Source: Hermodice carunculata
Lineage: Eukaryota; Annelida; Polychaeta; Eunicida; Amphinomidae
Assembly: GCA_964020975.1 (NCBI GenBank)
Contig: OZ026619.1
Location: forward strand, 1,540,737 to 1,604,736
DNA length: 64,000 nt
Direction of reading: 5' to 3'
Below the pieces are notes generated by a model. That model was not told the origin of the DNA. It was given only the letters and a program-made list of their open reading frames with translations, and did no database searches. The position numbers and the translations under genes are program-made. This document shows positions 1-14,256 of this stretch, one piece after another. The stretch's first letter is position 1; each line of letters starts with the position of its first letter.

Positions 1-418
1 TAGGATGGTCTCGATTAGGCCGGCATTAACAATATTTTTATTTCCAGTAACGCAAATTTTATAAAGTCATAGGGTATGGAGGATTGTTTTTTACCTCTTT
101 AGGGCCAGATCAAGGGTAAACAAGCAAATTTCACCATAAAAAGTCCAAATTAAGGGTAAAAAATTTGGATTATTATTGGTGAATTGGGGTGATGTCTCAT
201 TGGACGCAGCTGGACTGATGCACTGAAAATACTTTGCCAGTTGTCATTATAAAGAATGCAGGAATCTGTAATTATCATGTCTAGTGTATTTTCCATTTTG
301 CTCACATATCAAGAGGAAGATTAAATCAGAGATATAAAGGTCAGATGTATTATGTTTCCTTCAAAACATGACTGACTGTTGATTTCATTTTTAAGTTGTG
401 CTGTTTTGTTCTTGTTCA
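1..418. other. No feature recognised
   Basis: AT-rich sequence without a coding signal. I see no repeat until the diverged tandem copies starting near 419. Confidence 0.4.
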
Positions 419-720
419 TTACAATACCTACAGCTAGAGTCCAGAATGATTAAAATTGGATTAAAATTGACTAAGTGATGGCTAGATGAAAATTTCAAAG
501 GTCCAAACAACCTTGATCTTTGACCTTTAGAGATTACATGTAAATTACAAAAATGTGCAATATTACAATATCCACAATTTGAGCCCAACATGATCAAAAT
601 TGGATAAAAATTGACCAAGTTATGGGTAGAAGAAAATTTCAAATGCCAAAATGACCTTCACCTTTGACCTTTAGAGGTCACATGTAAATTACAAAAATAT
701 GAATTATTACAAACATATGA
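419..720 (+). repeat. Two diverged ~145-bp tandem copies
   Basis: Copies begin near 419 and 563. Each carries an ATTACAATA start, an AAAATTGGATnAAAATTGAC core and a TTTGACCTTTAGAG end. The TTTGACCTTTAGAG/AGGTCACATG wording resembles the larger array at 9.8-11.2 kb, so this may be one dispersed repeat family. Confidence 0.6.
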
Positions 721-933
721 ATTGAAGTGGGATTGGTTAGCTGTATCTATAATAGTTTTGGGTATATTCAAGATTTAAATTTTCAAATGCCCCTAATTTG
801 TATAATCTTGGAACATAATTTAACTTCTTTATTAAAAGACACAAATTCATGTATAGACCTATAACCATGCCAAGTTTGAAGTGTCTGAGTGCAACATTGT
901 TCGAGAAAACTGATGAACAAAATTTGGTAGTAA

Positions 934-2700
<1,767 letters not shown>

Positions 2701-2802
2701 AACACGAGGTACCGAAAACTCCCGAACCAAACATCGTAGAAAAACAACGGACTTTATTGCACGGCAAACATCATGTGATGGATTCTGGCCCCCCGAGTGA
2801 CC

Positions 2803-2999
2803 TAGAATATTCCAGAGAATCGTCTTGAGTAGTTTCTGACTAAGATAATGATGTATCTGTTTGAAATAGAAGCAGTTTGAAGGAGTTTCCCCTAAAGTAC
2901 TTTTGTTTCAGCCAATGGGAGAGCTTGTTCTTAAAATACACAAGGTTCTAAGCATTTTAACTATATAAGTAACACGGAGGGCAGGCAAAAAAAGATTGA
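2803..2999 (+). promoter_or_regulatory. Candidate TATA/CCAAT promoter with heat-shock-element-like site
   Basis: AGAATATTCCAGAGA (2804-2818) holds two perfect inverted nGAAn units and a weaker third, as in heat-shock elements. GGAGTTTCCC (2882-2891) fits a kappaB pattern. CCAAT lies at 2912-2916 and TATATAA at 2962-2968. The order and spacing are those of an inducible promoter, with a predicted start near 2991-2999. The first ATG (3010) opens only four codons, and no downstream gene was found, so the target is unknown. Confidence 0.3.
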
Positions 3000-4614
3000 G
3001 ACTGCAACGATGAAATCACGCTAGTTTTACGCAGTTTTGCAAAGTCGCATCATTCAAATTGTCACAGAAAGAAAATATTCACTTCTAATACAAAATCAAA
3101 ATAGCCATCGACAAGAAGTCATATTTCTCTACAATAAAATGTGCGAGCTTGCATGTAAATAAACAACACCGGGAACACTGACACTTTTGCCGATGGTCTC
3201 ATTTAAAAGCGAAAGTATGGACTCCTGTGTCTTATTGCTACTATCCATGCTCCCTGGTCACTTTCTGGCTTAGATAGAATTTCAAAATATCCAATATCTT
3301 TCACTTTTGAACCTGCATTATTACACTCAGGCATGCAACAATGACCATTTTTGCCCATCTTCAACAATGCTTCTAAAGCATCACCATCAATTCAATGGCC
3401 GGCAAGTGGCGCCTTCTATCATAGAACTGTACCAGGCCATCTGTCATCCTAAAATCCACTACTATTTCATTACATTCCATAATACTTGTATGTTCCCCTG
3501 AATTTATTAAAAAAAAAAAAAAAAAAATCAAGGCGAGGGAAAAACACCAACAAAAATGATGAGATTATCATGGAAGTATTAGTGTGGAAAAAAAAAGAAG
3601 ACAACCAGAAGATATTTTCCAGAGATATATGTCCAAAAATTTCTAACTTCAGACACAAATACTTGTATGCCTGTTTATTTTCAGTTTCGTGAAACATTTT
3701 GGAAAAGAGAATAGGGAAAAAAAATAGCGAACCAAGGTTGATTATCTCCAAGTTATTTTTTGGGGCATGCTGATGTGTTTTCAGTTTCTTTAAACATTTT
3801 CCGAAACAGGAGAAAAAGAATAGAAACCAAGTTTGGTCCTCCCAAGTAACTTTTGTTTTGGTTCTATGGTCTCCCAACAGAGGTAAAATAAGATGGAATA
3901 GATAGCTCGAAAGACGTGATAAAGACGGTCTTAAAAGGCAGCTTGTCTCAGATGAGGGACCATTGTATATCTCAGTACAACACAAGTCTGGATGTATGTG
4001 TTCTGTGCAGTATATGCGTCTAATTTGTAAAATGCATGTAAGTGATAGCGTGTCAAAAGGCCAAGATTGGCTGTCCAACTGCATAACTTTTGAGGGTGGA
4101 TGCCAGAATGAAAAACGGAGAATGTGGAACCCTTTTTTGCGTTATCAACAGTTGTTGCTTTGAAAAAATTTATACGCAATGAAGCCATGGAGATATTATG
4201 ATGTCACTGATTGGTTCTTTGGTGCCTTTTTTCTCATATCGCAAAACTGAAGTCCAAATGCTTTTTATTCGTAGAGGTCAAGAATTGGTCTTGTCATGCA
4301 AAAGAAATTCAGAGAAAAGAGTTTGTTACGTCAGTTGACTAGGATGAAATTTCATTGTTGTTCTAATTTAGGTACGTTAGGCCTTTTTTTGTTTAAAGTA
4401 TCCTGTGGTTTTGATAAGAATCCAGTCTGACTATCCTGGTTGATCTGGGGTCTGGCAGATCGTTATACATGGATAACATTCCTCTTCATCATATTCAAGC
4501 CTAACTTCCAATCTTCCGTTAGTATTTCTTGGAAGTGCGAGATGGATGGGTGACATACAAGGTTCACTTTTTGTGTACTTACTAAACTATGTGTACTCAT
4601 GCTAGATGTTCTGA
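3000..4614. other. Non-coding DNA with A-rich tracts
   Basis: An A17-like run lies near 3510. Frames of 60-200 codons here contain poly-Lys or poly-Phe from A/T runs and no recognisable domain. It could be 5' leader or intron of whatever the 2.9-kb promoter drives, but this is untested. Confidence 0.35.
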
Positions 4615-4752
4615 GCATTATCCAGTGATTGTTTTGCCATTGTATTTCCTGAGCATTATCCAGTGATTGTTTTGCCATTGTATTTCCCATAGCATTATCC
4701 AGCGATTGTTTTGCCATTGTATTTCCCATGGCATTATCCAGTGATTGTCTTG
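4615..4752 (+). repeat. ~39-bp minisatellite, about 3.5 copies
   Basis: The unit begins GCATTATCCAGTGATTG and continues TTTTGCCATTGTATTTCC. Copies differ by one to three bases. Confidence 0.9.
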
Positions 4753-6554
4753 CTGTTGTATTTCCCTGTTGTCATCTTCCCTGTTTTGATATCTTTTTCT
4801 TTCATCGTTTCTTCCTGCCTTCCATCTAATCTCTTGTTGAATTATCCGTTCTTTGTATTTGCGGATAAATTTGTGGCTGTTCTTCCCCATTGCTTTGACG
4901 AGGGATCACTTTAAGAGTGGGTCCATCACCCCTTAAAATTGAAGAAGACCCTAAATTTATCATCCGTATTACCCAGGATCCAGCCTAAGTGAAGATCATT
5001 TTCTATGATTTCTATGTAAATGGGGTCAAAATGCTTCTAAATACATGGAGCCATCGTTTAAAATCCTTAACATGAACGCTGCTTGATGGCTTCAAAATTC
5101 CTCAGCGGCTTTTAAAAATTGCAAAGCTAAGAAAGCCAGTAATAGTGACAGTGTTTGTTACCCACTACTTAGAATTTGGAAAATAGAGCTTATCAAGTCC
5201 CTGATCTTCTGCATTTCAGTGCAGATTGTCTAGTTCAGCATGTAAAAACTACAGTTTATCAAAGCTTTTTATGATCCAAAAAAAAAGCCTGAATTGAAAG
5301 AGAAAATTCAAACATAGGCTCACCCAATGTAACCCATTGGCATCTAAAATGGGGTTCTCCATAAATGTTGTAGAGAGTATTTTGTTGAAGTAGCTGGTGG
5401 CTTTTTTTACTGTGAATCTTAAGAAACTGAAACCCAAGTCGCCAGCAGTTCCATAGAACACAGCTAAAATTGAAACAATTTCCAAATTAAAGCATTGGCG
5501 TGTTTGTCTTTAGGTTCATTCAGTTGCAAAATATAAGGGACAATTATCTCTTGGCCATTTATTTTGTAACCTGCCCCTTTTCTTTGCTTCCTGCATTTAT
5601 ATTTTGTTCCCATCCTTCTGAATTTTTTGGTAATGATTTCGCCCTGAAATTGCATAAATTTGTGATGTTTAATGTCCAAAACACAGTATGCTTTCCATAC
5701 ATTCGAAAAAGAAGAAAAACAGAAAAAACAAAGAAAAAGAAAACCCACAAAAAGGCACAAACAAAAACATAAATTGCATAAAACAATTGATTTACACTAC
5801 CTTTTTAATCGATTTTTTTAATGCGTAGGATGTACTCTTGTGCTTGATTTCTATTCTTTAAGTTTGTTTTTGTTCCTCATTCAATGTTTACATGTGTCCA
5901 GTTACCCTGCCCACTTGGGAAGCTTTAGACGATACTGCATCATTTGAAAATGTATGACAGGCATATTATCCAATCAGAATGTTGTAAACAGTTCCAGAAA
6001 TACATCACACTATCAAGTATCACTGGCTACCCATCAAAGACGTAATGAGACCCACTGTCATCTTTCCTTGAAGGAGCTCGATCATATTCCCAAAACAAGT
6101 CAGACATTTGAGACAAAAAAAAAGTTACAGGGACTAACAAACTTCCTGAACAGGGTGACCACATGGGAAAAGTATTTGAAAGTGTCATACTGATGAGGTA
6201 GCTGTGTTCTTGCAACCCAATACCAACATTGTCAGAGGCAGTGTACCCAATGGACAGAAGACGTCCAGATCTGGTTACACTTCTCCTGTATAAATGTATG
6301 AGAGGAACACATGATAATCTAGTTAGTCACCAAATGATTCGGAAAGTTTGGGTGTGAACAACATAGCTGCCGTTAAAAATCTTGCCGTTAGGCACAAAAA
6401 ACTGTTAAGAGAATGTTTCTTGCATCTTTTATATCAACTTGTGAATTCACCGTCGGCATGCCTCCATCGTATGAAGTTGAGGGTCAGAGCAAGCCATGGA
6501 TTGCCATGGATGGGAACAAGAAGGTAGAGTGGCTGTATTTGTCTTTATGCGATA
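4753..6554. other. No feature recognised
   Basis: AT-rich, no splice-bounded open frame with family resemblance, no clear repeat. Confidence 0.4.
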
Positions 6555-6672
6555 GATACCATGATGTGTAGTGAGATACCATGATGTGTAGTGAGATACC
6601 ATGCTGTGTAGTGAGATACCATGATGTGTAGTGAGATACCATGATGTGTAGTGAGATACCATGATGTGTAGT
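6555..6672 (+). repeat. 20-bp minisatellite, about 6 copies
   Basis: The unit is GATACCATGATGTGTAGTGA, with one copy changed to GCTGTG. Confidence 0.95.
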
Positions 6673-6898
6673 GTACATGTATGTTCTCACTACTCAGACA
6701 CAATGTAATCAGATTATTGTGACTTCAGCATGTGAACTGCAGATGTCAAAGCATCCTCATCAATCAGAGTCATCTGTCTGGCTGGATAGCTCACCATAGG
6801 AAAAATAACAGACATTTACTGTAATACCTGGCGTTAATGCTGTTGGCCTTTCATGTGGTCAGGGAACCAGGTTATATGTGTGGAGACTGCTGCCGACA

Positions 6899-7138
6899 TT
6901 AACCCTTTCCCCCTTGAAGTAAGACTGAGTCAACAGCTTTCCTTGGCGTGGGTTGGGCACTTAGTGCCCAACCTGTGCCAAGGAAAGCTGTTGACCTGGG
7001 GCATGTGATCTTGATAAGTCTCATGTACATTTCTCAGTCAAATTGTTTTTCATAAGTGTTGAAATTAGTTGAAAACACTGAAGCAGACAACATTTGACCA
7101 CCAGCCGGTTTTGGCTGGCTTGAGGGGGAAAGGGTTAA
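6899..7138 (+). mobile_element. TTAA-flanked hairpin MITE
   Basis: TTAACCCTTTCCCCCTT at the left is matched by inverted AGGGGGAAAGGGTTAA at the right. Just inside the left end lies a hairpin opening GTCAACAGCTTTCCTTGG and closing CCAAGGAAAGCTGTTGAC. It is about 240 bp with no coding capacity. TTAA at both ends suggests mobilisation by a piggyBac-like transposase. Confidence 0.8.
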
Positions 7139-7227
7139 GGTATTACACTTTATGGGGTGCTGTCTTTAAACATGTCATTACACACCTACAATACTTATCT
7201 CATGATCATTTCCCCTCATTCCTCTCA

Positions 7228-7230
<3 letters not shown>

Positions 7231-7276
<46 letters not shown>
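7231..7276 (+). repeat. (TA)n microsatellite
   Basis: About 46 bp of TA directly abutting the left end of the foldback element that follows. Confidence 0.95.
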
Positions 7277-8152
7277 ATGAAACCTCCCTATACCGAACGC
7301 CCATGGGACCGAAAAAAAGTGTTCGGTATAGGGAGGTGTTCGGTTTAGGGAGGTTTCCACATTGTGGCCTCATGTCTTACCAACCTTACTATACAGATAC
7401 CAGCTGAGATCACTATGGTGGGAGATACTCATGTTAACTACATGTACATCATTAAATAAATGAACAACAAAGAAGTAATTTTTTATTGTTTTATGATTTG
7501 GGAAAGATGTACTGACTATGATAGAGCAAAGTTCAGATGTATACATGCACATGTATATATAACTATTAACGAACATTATAACACATAGTGTATGTTCATA
7601 TTGAAATAACATGCTTAGGACCTTGCACCTATTTTAGCATAGCAGTTGCTCATTTCAGTCTACTGGTATTCCTTGAAACTAAATCCCCTGGCTTTGGTGA
7701 GACAAACATAATGACTTAATTTGTAAGTTATTGTTTGTTAGAATGATTAAAGAAAACACCCAAAAATGGTCCAATTATCCCTGAGAGAATAGGAGCAAGT
7801 TGCTAAGTGACAACAGGTGTTCAACAGCTTGCCTGTGGATTGTTTCTATTGCTGCTGGTATAAGCAATAATTAAGCCTGTCTCTGAAGTTAATCTGGTTA
7901 GTTTCAGCCTTATCAGTAATTACTCCCTGCAAATACACAAAAATATGCTGAATGTGTGTTCAGTATAGGGAGTTTTTGGGGGAAAAAGGTGTTCATTTGA
8001 GGTGTTCATGTTCACTATAGAGAGGTGTTCAGTATAGGGAGGTTTGTTTATAATGGAAGCATATGGGGAAAAATTTGGGACCAAGAAAAAGTGTTCGGTA
8101 TAAGGGGGTGTTCGGTATATAGAGGTGTTTGGTAAGGGAGGTTTTACTGTGT
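7277..8152 (+). mobile_element. Non-autonomous foldback element with GAAACCTCCC ends
   Basis: The left end reads TGAAACCTCCCTATACCGAA and the right end is the inverse, ending GGGAGGTTTTACTG. Several internal copies of GTTCGGTATAGGGAGGT lie near each end. The sequence between has no coding. CAGTnnAACCT-type ends with TA flanks are typical of pogo/Tigger-like or related TA-inserting families. The first bases seem lost to the TA repeat. Confidence 0.6.
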
Positions 8153-9779
8153 ATGATCACTATATCAACATGAGGTAGCTGATTTGTTTCTGAATGTGGG
8201 ATAGTATTGTGGATGGCATAACAACAGCAGTTCAGATTTGTGATTTATCAGTGAGCCTTTTGAAAGATATGCCTTATGCAAAACAAAATGGATTGAGGAC
8301 TGACAGTGGTACAACTTCAGTTTTCATGGAGGTCTCATGAAATTTTGAGATTTGTACATTAAGCATATAGAGCTCTGTAGGGAAATGTTCTTGACCCTTG
8401 GATGTCTGTGCTCCTAGAGCCATTGATATTATGGGGTTCATGTAGAAAGTTGCTCTTTCCTCATTGGTTTATTTTTATAGCCAATCACCAACTGGGGATT
8501 TTTTTTTTCTTTTTTTTTTTACGTAGCAGAGTAAGATGGTAAAATCACTGTAATGCTGGATTGCATGTTATCTTTTTATATTATGATATGAAACCTTTAC
8601 TGTCAGGGTCATGTGATAGCAGGTCCTCTATACACCAGTATAAAGTATACACATTTTGATGTAGTGCAGCCGTTAAGTTTGAAAGCCAGTGTTTTGATTT
8701 TTGTTTGAAGGCCACAGGGACCAGGACACCTGGCCAGGCCATAGTTTTAGGCTTGATAAAGCCTAAAACTTTCTTCTAAATTTTAAATTTTATGAATATA
8801 TGTTCCTTTCACAAATTAATTTGCTATAATGATTCAGGACTTTGCTCTTAGAATAATGGACTTGATAGTGTTCAAACGGTACATGGGCTTACCGAGTTAG
8901 GTTTGTTAAGTTTCTCTTTGTATTAAATGGACACAGGAGATTCATACACTTATCTCACAATGCAACTATAAATCAAGGCTATAAATATAAGACACAAAAG
9001 GAAAAGTTTGTGCAATAAACTGTCCCAGTAGGTGCACATATGAGAGATTTGGAAGTATCCTGTCATAAAGCATTAAATCTAGGCTAAGAGGGACACAGAT
9101 TTGTGGCCTGTGAAGTTCTCAATAGCGCAGAACTTGGACCCAAAAGTTTTCTCCCCAGTTATCTCAAGTATGCTTCTCAAGTGTCTGGGAAACCTCCACC
9201 ATCATGAACTATTTCTCTGTGTAAACATGAATTTTCAAAGCACACTTTAGGATAGTCAGGGATGACCACAGGAAACATGGAAATGAGCGTGTTGTCAACA
9301 AGATACCACGATGTCTGTGCTGGTTACATGGAGCATAGTCAAAGTAATCCACAGGTAAATGGAGTTGTTTACTTGGGTACATTGTGAAGGCGCATTTTGT
9401 TCTTATGTAAAATTTTGGCTGACTGCTATTGATTTTTCTGCCATAGTTAACATCTTGGGCCCTGCTTACTGGTTCTATGTACAAACCATTGTGGATATCT
9501 TATATGTGGATCATCCTAGGTACAACTCCCTTCCTGTTTGGTCAGTGGGTCAAACAACAAATGAAATGGCCAAAGCGCAACAGGAAATGTCACCCTCATC
9601 CAGAGCTTATTTTGCAGTTTTACTGTCAAATAAATGAAGGTGAGAAACTGAATGTAGCATAGGGTGACAGATATTTTATTGCACTCTTTTTTAGGTCGGG
9701 GGGGGGGAGGGGTGAGACTAGGGAGACCCGCTGTTTTACTGCCCGTTTCTTCCATGTCTTCAGCTTCTTGTGCTTCATT
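8153..9779. other. No feature recognised
   Basis: Non-coding sequence with a T-run near 8500. Short open frames of up to 92 codons show no domain. Confidence 0.35.
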
Positions 9780-11230
9780 TTGTCCGTTCTCAGCGTGATA
9801 ACTTGAATGCAAAGAGCTACTTCCACCAAGTTGGGTGTGTGCAACCCTCTTGTGGAGAGCTCAGGAGGAATTATGTATCAGTGACCTTGACTATTTCAAG
9901 GTCACAGGGGTCAACTTTGCTGGTGAAAAAAATCGACCGTCAGTTTTATGGCATATGCATTCGTATTGCAATAACTTCAGAATTAAAAGAGCTACATCAA
10001 CCAAAGTTAGTGTGTGAAACAGTCTTGTACAGGGTATTATTGGATTGCATATTAGTGACCTTGGTCATGTTTTATGGTCACAGGGGTCAACTTTGAAAAT
10101 TCTGGGGTCAGCATGATAAATATAGAGAGGAAACCGCTTCTCCAGCAAAGTTAGTACATGTGTACCAATTATACAGTACTTTTTGGTGAGATTATGCTGG
10201 AGTTAAATTTACTTCATTTCAAGATCATACATGCCCTCTTGACCATAGTAACTTCAGTATGTTGGTTTGTACCTTGACATTGATGGATCCTAGGCCAAAT
10301 GTAGTGTGTGGAACCCTCTTATGGCCAGCTAGGATAGCTTTGCATAGCAGTCAGCTTGACCCAGTTTCAAGGGCACAGAGGTCAACTTTGTTGGTCACAA
10401 AGGTCAATTTTCTTGACTTTATGGCATATTCATTCTCATTGCAATAACGAAAAAATAGAGTTAGAGTTGGGGAACACTCTCGTAAAGATCTTTTGTGGAA
10501 TTGCATGCCAGCAAATTTGTACATACTTTAAGATCACAGGGATCAATATTATGAAATCAAGGGTCAATATGATAACTTTAAACAGAGCCTTAAAACTTTC
10601 CTACTCATTAGAGTGTGCTTTAAATGATAGAGCACTAGAGTGACAGTGACCTCATTTCAAGGTCATTCATCCACTTTGCCACAGCATGTTCACCTCTGAT
10701 ATTTTGGCTTTTGTCTTGGTACTGGTGGATCCTAGCTCCATGGTTACTGTTGAACATTAGTAGGAGAGCATCTATTTTATTTCTTTTAGTGTTGATAATT
10801 TTGACCTTGAGCAACCTTGAAAGGTCAAATCAAGGTCAGAATCACAATATTGGCTTATATCTTGAAGGCAGTGTATTTCAGGATCCTGGAAACTGTTATA
10901 CAGGAATAGAAAATAACTCGCATGTTTTCCTCTGGAGTGTCAGATTTGACTTCAGTGACCTTAAAAAGTCAAATTCAGGTGGAATAAAGTGGATATTATA
11001 AAACATATTGTTAAACTTCAAGTTTTTCATACAGACTCACTCTCATGAGGATAATGTAAGAATGTACAGAACCACTTTGACCAAATTTGGTGTGTGAAGC
11101 CCACTTATGGAAAGCTTGGTTGTGATCGCATATCAGTGACATTGACCTTGTCTCAAGGTCACAGGGTCAACATTTTTAGCATTAGTGTCAGCATGATAGC
11201 TTGAGACCAGGTATCTCCCCCACAGACAAG
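9780..11230 (+). repeat. Diverged tandem array of a ~250-bp repeat rich in TCAAGGTCA
   Basis: About five degraded copies share a sequence like CCAAnnTnGTGTGTG, a GGAnnnCT segment, then TGACCTTGA and TTTCAAGGTCACAGGGGTCA. Exact TCAAGGTCA or its complement occurs at 9882, 9896, 10657, 10802, 10830 and 11153. That nonamer is the extended half-site bound by ERR and FTZ-F1/SF-1 type nuclear receptors. Whether it acts as such here is unknown. Confidence 0.7.
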
Positions 11231-12023
11231 AGCTCTACTGGCAGACATTTAATTTTGTGTTGCAGAATCAGTAGCTTGTTGGGTAAGCCTCATGAACACC
11301 AAGAAGTCCAACAGCTCATGTCACAAACCTTGGCTGCAACTGCCACTCAATACCAGATTTGTTACCATAAATTCATTTAATTTCACAGTTTCATATGCCT
11401 ATTTTGTTTCACAAAATGATCAGTTGGCTGAAGAATGAATAAGGATTTTTCCCTCACTTTGAAGAATTAACTTTGAGAGTCTCATTTCTTGTTTTCCTTT
11501 TTACCTGCCAGTTTCTTTGTTCTCTGTCAAACGTTCATTCACGGTCAGGCTCTCATGACGACTGGTTGCGTTTTTCTGCATTAAAAAAAAATAAAAGAAA
11601 GATAAAAGCAGTGGATTTGGACAATCAAGACAGTAATCAGATCTTTTGGATGTGGCTGATAAGGATCTAGATTCCATTATCCGTAGTCTTGAAAATAGTC
11701 TTGATTAACAATGGGAGATCCTCGAGAAACAGCAGAAATTCTTGACAATTAAGCAGCTATAATCAGGAACAGTGATACTTTTGATCTAGTCTGGTCAAAT
11801 GTGGAAAAGCGTTGGTATGACAGCAACCTGCACAGGAAGGTCCAGGGTTGTTCTGACAATGCCAAGCAAATGGATATCAACATGTTAAGACGGCTTGATG
11901 ATCAACAACAACAGGCTGAGATGTGGTTGTTGTGTATCAAAAGACAAAACCGTGACAATAAGAACCCAATGAAATGGTATTTTAAGCATAGATTTAATAG
12001 GAACCATGTGCAAAATAGTGAAT
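11231..12023 (+). other. Unrecognised, possibly decayed coding stretch
   Basis: Near 11650-11700 one frame reads LLDVADKDLDSIIRSLENSL before a stop. From about 11720 another frame reads MGDPRETAEILDN, a stop, then AAIIRNSDTFDLVW and on through a 92-codon open frame (11801-12079) with a QQQQAEM segment. The composition looks protein-like, but I recognise no family. It may be a relic of a gene or DNA transposon. Confidence 0.2.
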
Positions 12024-12204
12024 TACAGTGGTCCCCTTTCATAAGGACACCCCAAATGCAGCTAAAAATGGCCTTTTAAGAGGGGTTGGCCTCTCTTGAG
12101 GGGTAGAATATAATGGAAATACCCTACTTTCTGCACAAGAATGGTGGCCTTTCAAGAAGGGTGGCCTCTGGTGTGAGGGGCTTTATAAGAGGGGGGCCAC
12201 TGTA
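12024..12204 (+). mobile_element. TA-flanked MITE with CAGTGGTCCCC ends
   Basis: TACAGTGGTCCCC at the left is matched by inverted GGGGCCACTGTA at the right. The interior has GGCCTTTTAAGAGGGG-like sub-repeats. It is about 180 bp and non-coding. Confidence 0.8.
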
Positions 12205-14006
12205 AAACTGCAGTTGATGCCTGAAATAAAAAGGCTTTGAAAATTTCTACCCATGAAAATAAGTAGATTTATAGCATATGCTACACAAAACTGAGTTACC
12301 CTCCTCCTGGGGGGGAGGGGGGGGGGTAGGAGCAAGAAAAAATAAAATAAACAAAAAGCTATGTCAAATACTTGCCAGGACAAATCTACAGATTGACTTT
12401 GCTAGTCAGACTTCTGTTTAGGCGTGCAATGTGAGAGAAACTATAACTATTGAAATCATTATTTCCCTTGCATATGGAAGGAAAGATGTTAATTAAAAAA
12501 TAATTGTGGGAGCTATCAACATGAACGAGTCAGGTGTCAAGTGATTATGGCAAGCAGTGACAGTGTATTATAGGAGTCCCATGACAGTGGATGAGAAGAT
12601 AACAGTAAAGGTGTGTAAAGAAAGGGTTGGGAAAAAAAGTGGCTTTCAAGTACATGGGGTGTGAGTCAGGCAAGCAAGTAGATAAGAGACTTGATAGTTA
12701 GCTCAGCTCCACAAGTCGCGTGAGTATGTGCTGTCCTCAGTGCAGGTATAAGTGCTGTAAATTGCTTTAATTTCACTTTATTCTTATTTTTGCTTATTTT
12801 GCTGATGGCACAAAACCTTGAAAATAAAAAGACAGTGAACTAGTATATGTGTTAACATTGTTTGAATATTAACTACATGTACATGCAAAATACATGTTGT
12901 AAAATTAAAACAACAGTGAAATGTCAAAAACACAAAAACCGTGAACATTTTAAACAGGGAAAAGTAAATCAGTTTTACCATACCTGTAGTGGGGGCAGGT
13001 CTTAAAGGACAGACCTGTTGTGTCACACGTGCCGCTTCGTCAGGTCAGGGGAACTGCCAGGGCTGCCAAGGGCTGTTCGTGTTATATGTCACTGTCAAAT
13101 TTTGTCCTGTCAACTGTGAAATGAGGTCTTTTTATGGTTCCATGACTTGTGATTGTAATCATTTGATTGTAAATTGTGATTTTTAACCCAAACCATTAGC
13201 CATGAAAGTGCATTTGTTTTGTCATTAAAGTGCAATGAGAGACCACATGGGCACCCTCAGACATGCTAATATGTTGATTGTTCGCCTTGACCATAGATTT
13301 CCATTTTGCCCTTGGGATCACAGGAACCACCATGTTGTACGGCTGTGTGTCTGTGTCTCTGACATCATCAGGAGTGAGACATCGTCGCTGATTAATCTTA
13401 CCATTGGCTCCCTTCCAGACACATTTTCATGAAACCTACCAGTAACATCATCATGCAAGAAAAGATTTGAACAAATAAAACACAAAAATCCCTGATCTCA
13501 GAGTGAAGGGTTTGGTTCAAACCGTTAAAAGAAGTGTAGAAAAAGTTGTTGGAAGATCACAAGATCAGTCCGTCTTAGTTCTATATATCTGGCAAAAACT
13601 TACATCAGCTATGTCATAAGAAAGTCTCCTACCTGAATATGATGGTGAGTTTACATGGAACCAGACTGGCATATGATTATTTTGCAAGTTGATTGGGTTT
13701 ATACACCATGTGTTAAGGTTGAAGCTGCAGTGTTGCATGTGGAGGACTAGGAGAGTCAGGTATGGACAATGTGTTATCTTTTTTATCATCTGTTAGACCC
13801 ATCATGTCTTTACAGTGATCACCTGCACGTAGCCTCAAACATCGATCAAAAGGCCAGATTCAACTTTGTACCAGGCCTCCTTGGCTGAACTACCTCACTG
13901 TGTAGGTGAAAAGAGAGGGTCTTTTTTTTCCTGAGTTCTGCTCAGCACTGGTTCCATTCATATCATTGTCCGAAAACTGGACTGGATATGTAAGGAAAAC
14001 AATTAT
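12205..14006. other. No feature recognised
   Basis: Non-coding, with a G-rich tract near 12310 and a short GC-richer stretch at 12990-13090. No exon with family resemblance. Confidence 0.35.
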
Positions 14007-14256
14007 TTAACTCTTTCAGTGCCCAAGTTTGGGCGGAGTCAACAGCTATTCTTGACACGCATTGGGCACATTGCACCCAATGCGTGCCGAGAATAGCTGT
14101 TGACCTGAAGTATTCTCTCTGGAACTAGAGGCATACTGGTACTTGAATGAAAGGTCCTTTTATGAGGAATACAAATCTGAGATCTTGTTATGATAATTCA
14201 GACTAGTTTGACTCAGGTAGATGGACTTGTGATGTGATTGATACAGAAAGAGTTAA
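14007..14256 (+). mobile_element. TTAA-flanked hairpin MITE
   Basis: TTAACTCTTTC at the left and GAAAGAGTTAA at the right. The internal hairpin opens GTCAACAGCTATTCTTG, has a GGGCACATTGCACCC centre and closes GAATAGCTGTTGAC. It belongs to the same subfamily as the copy at 52594. Confidence 0.85.
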
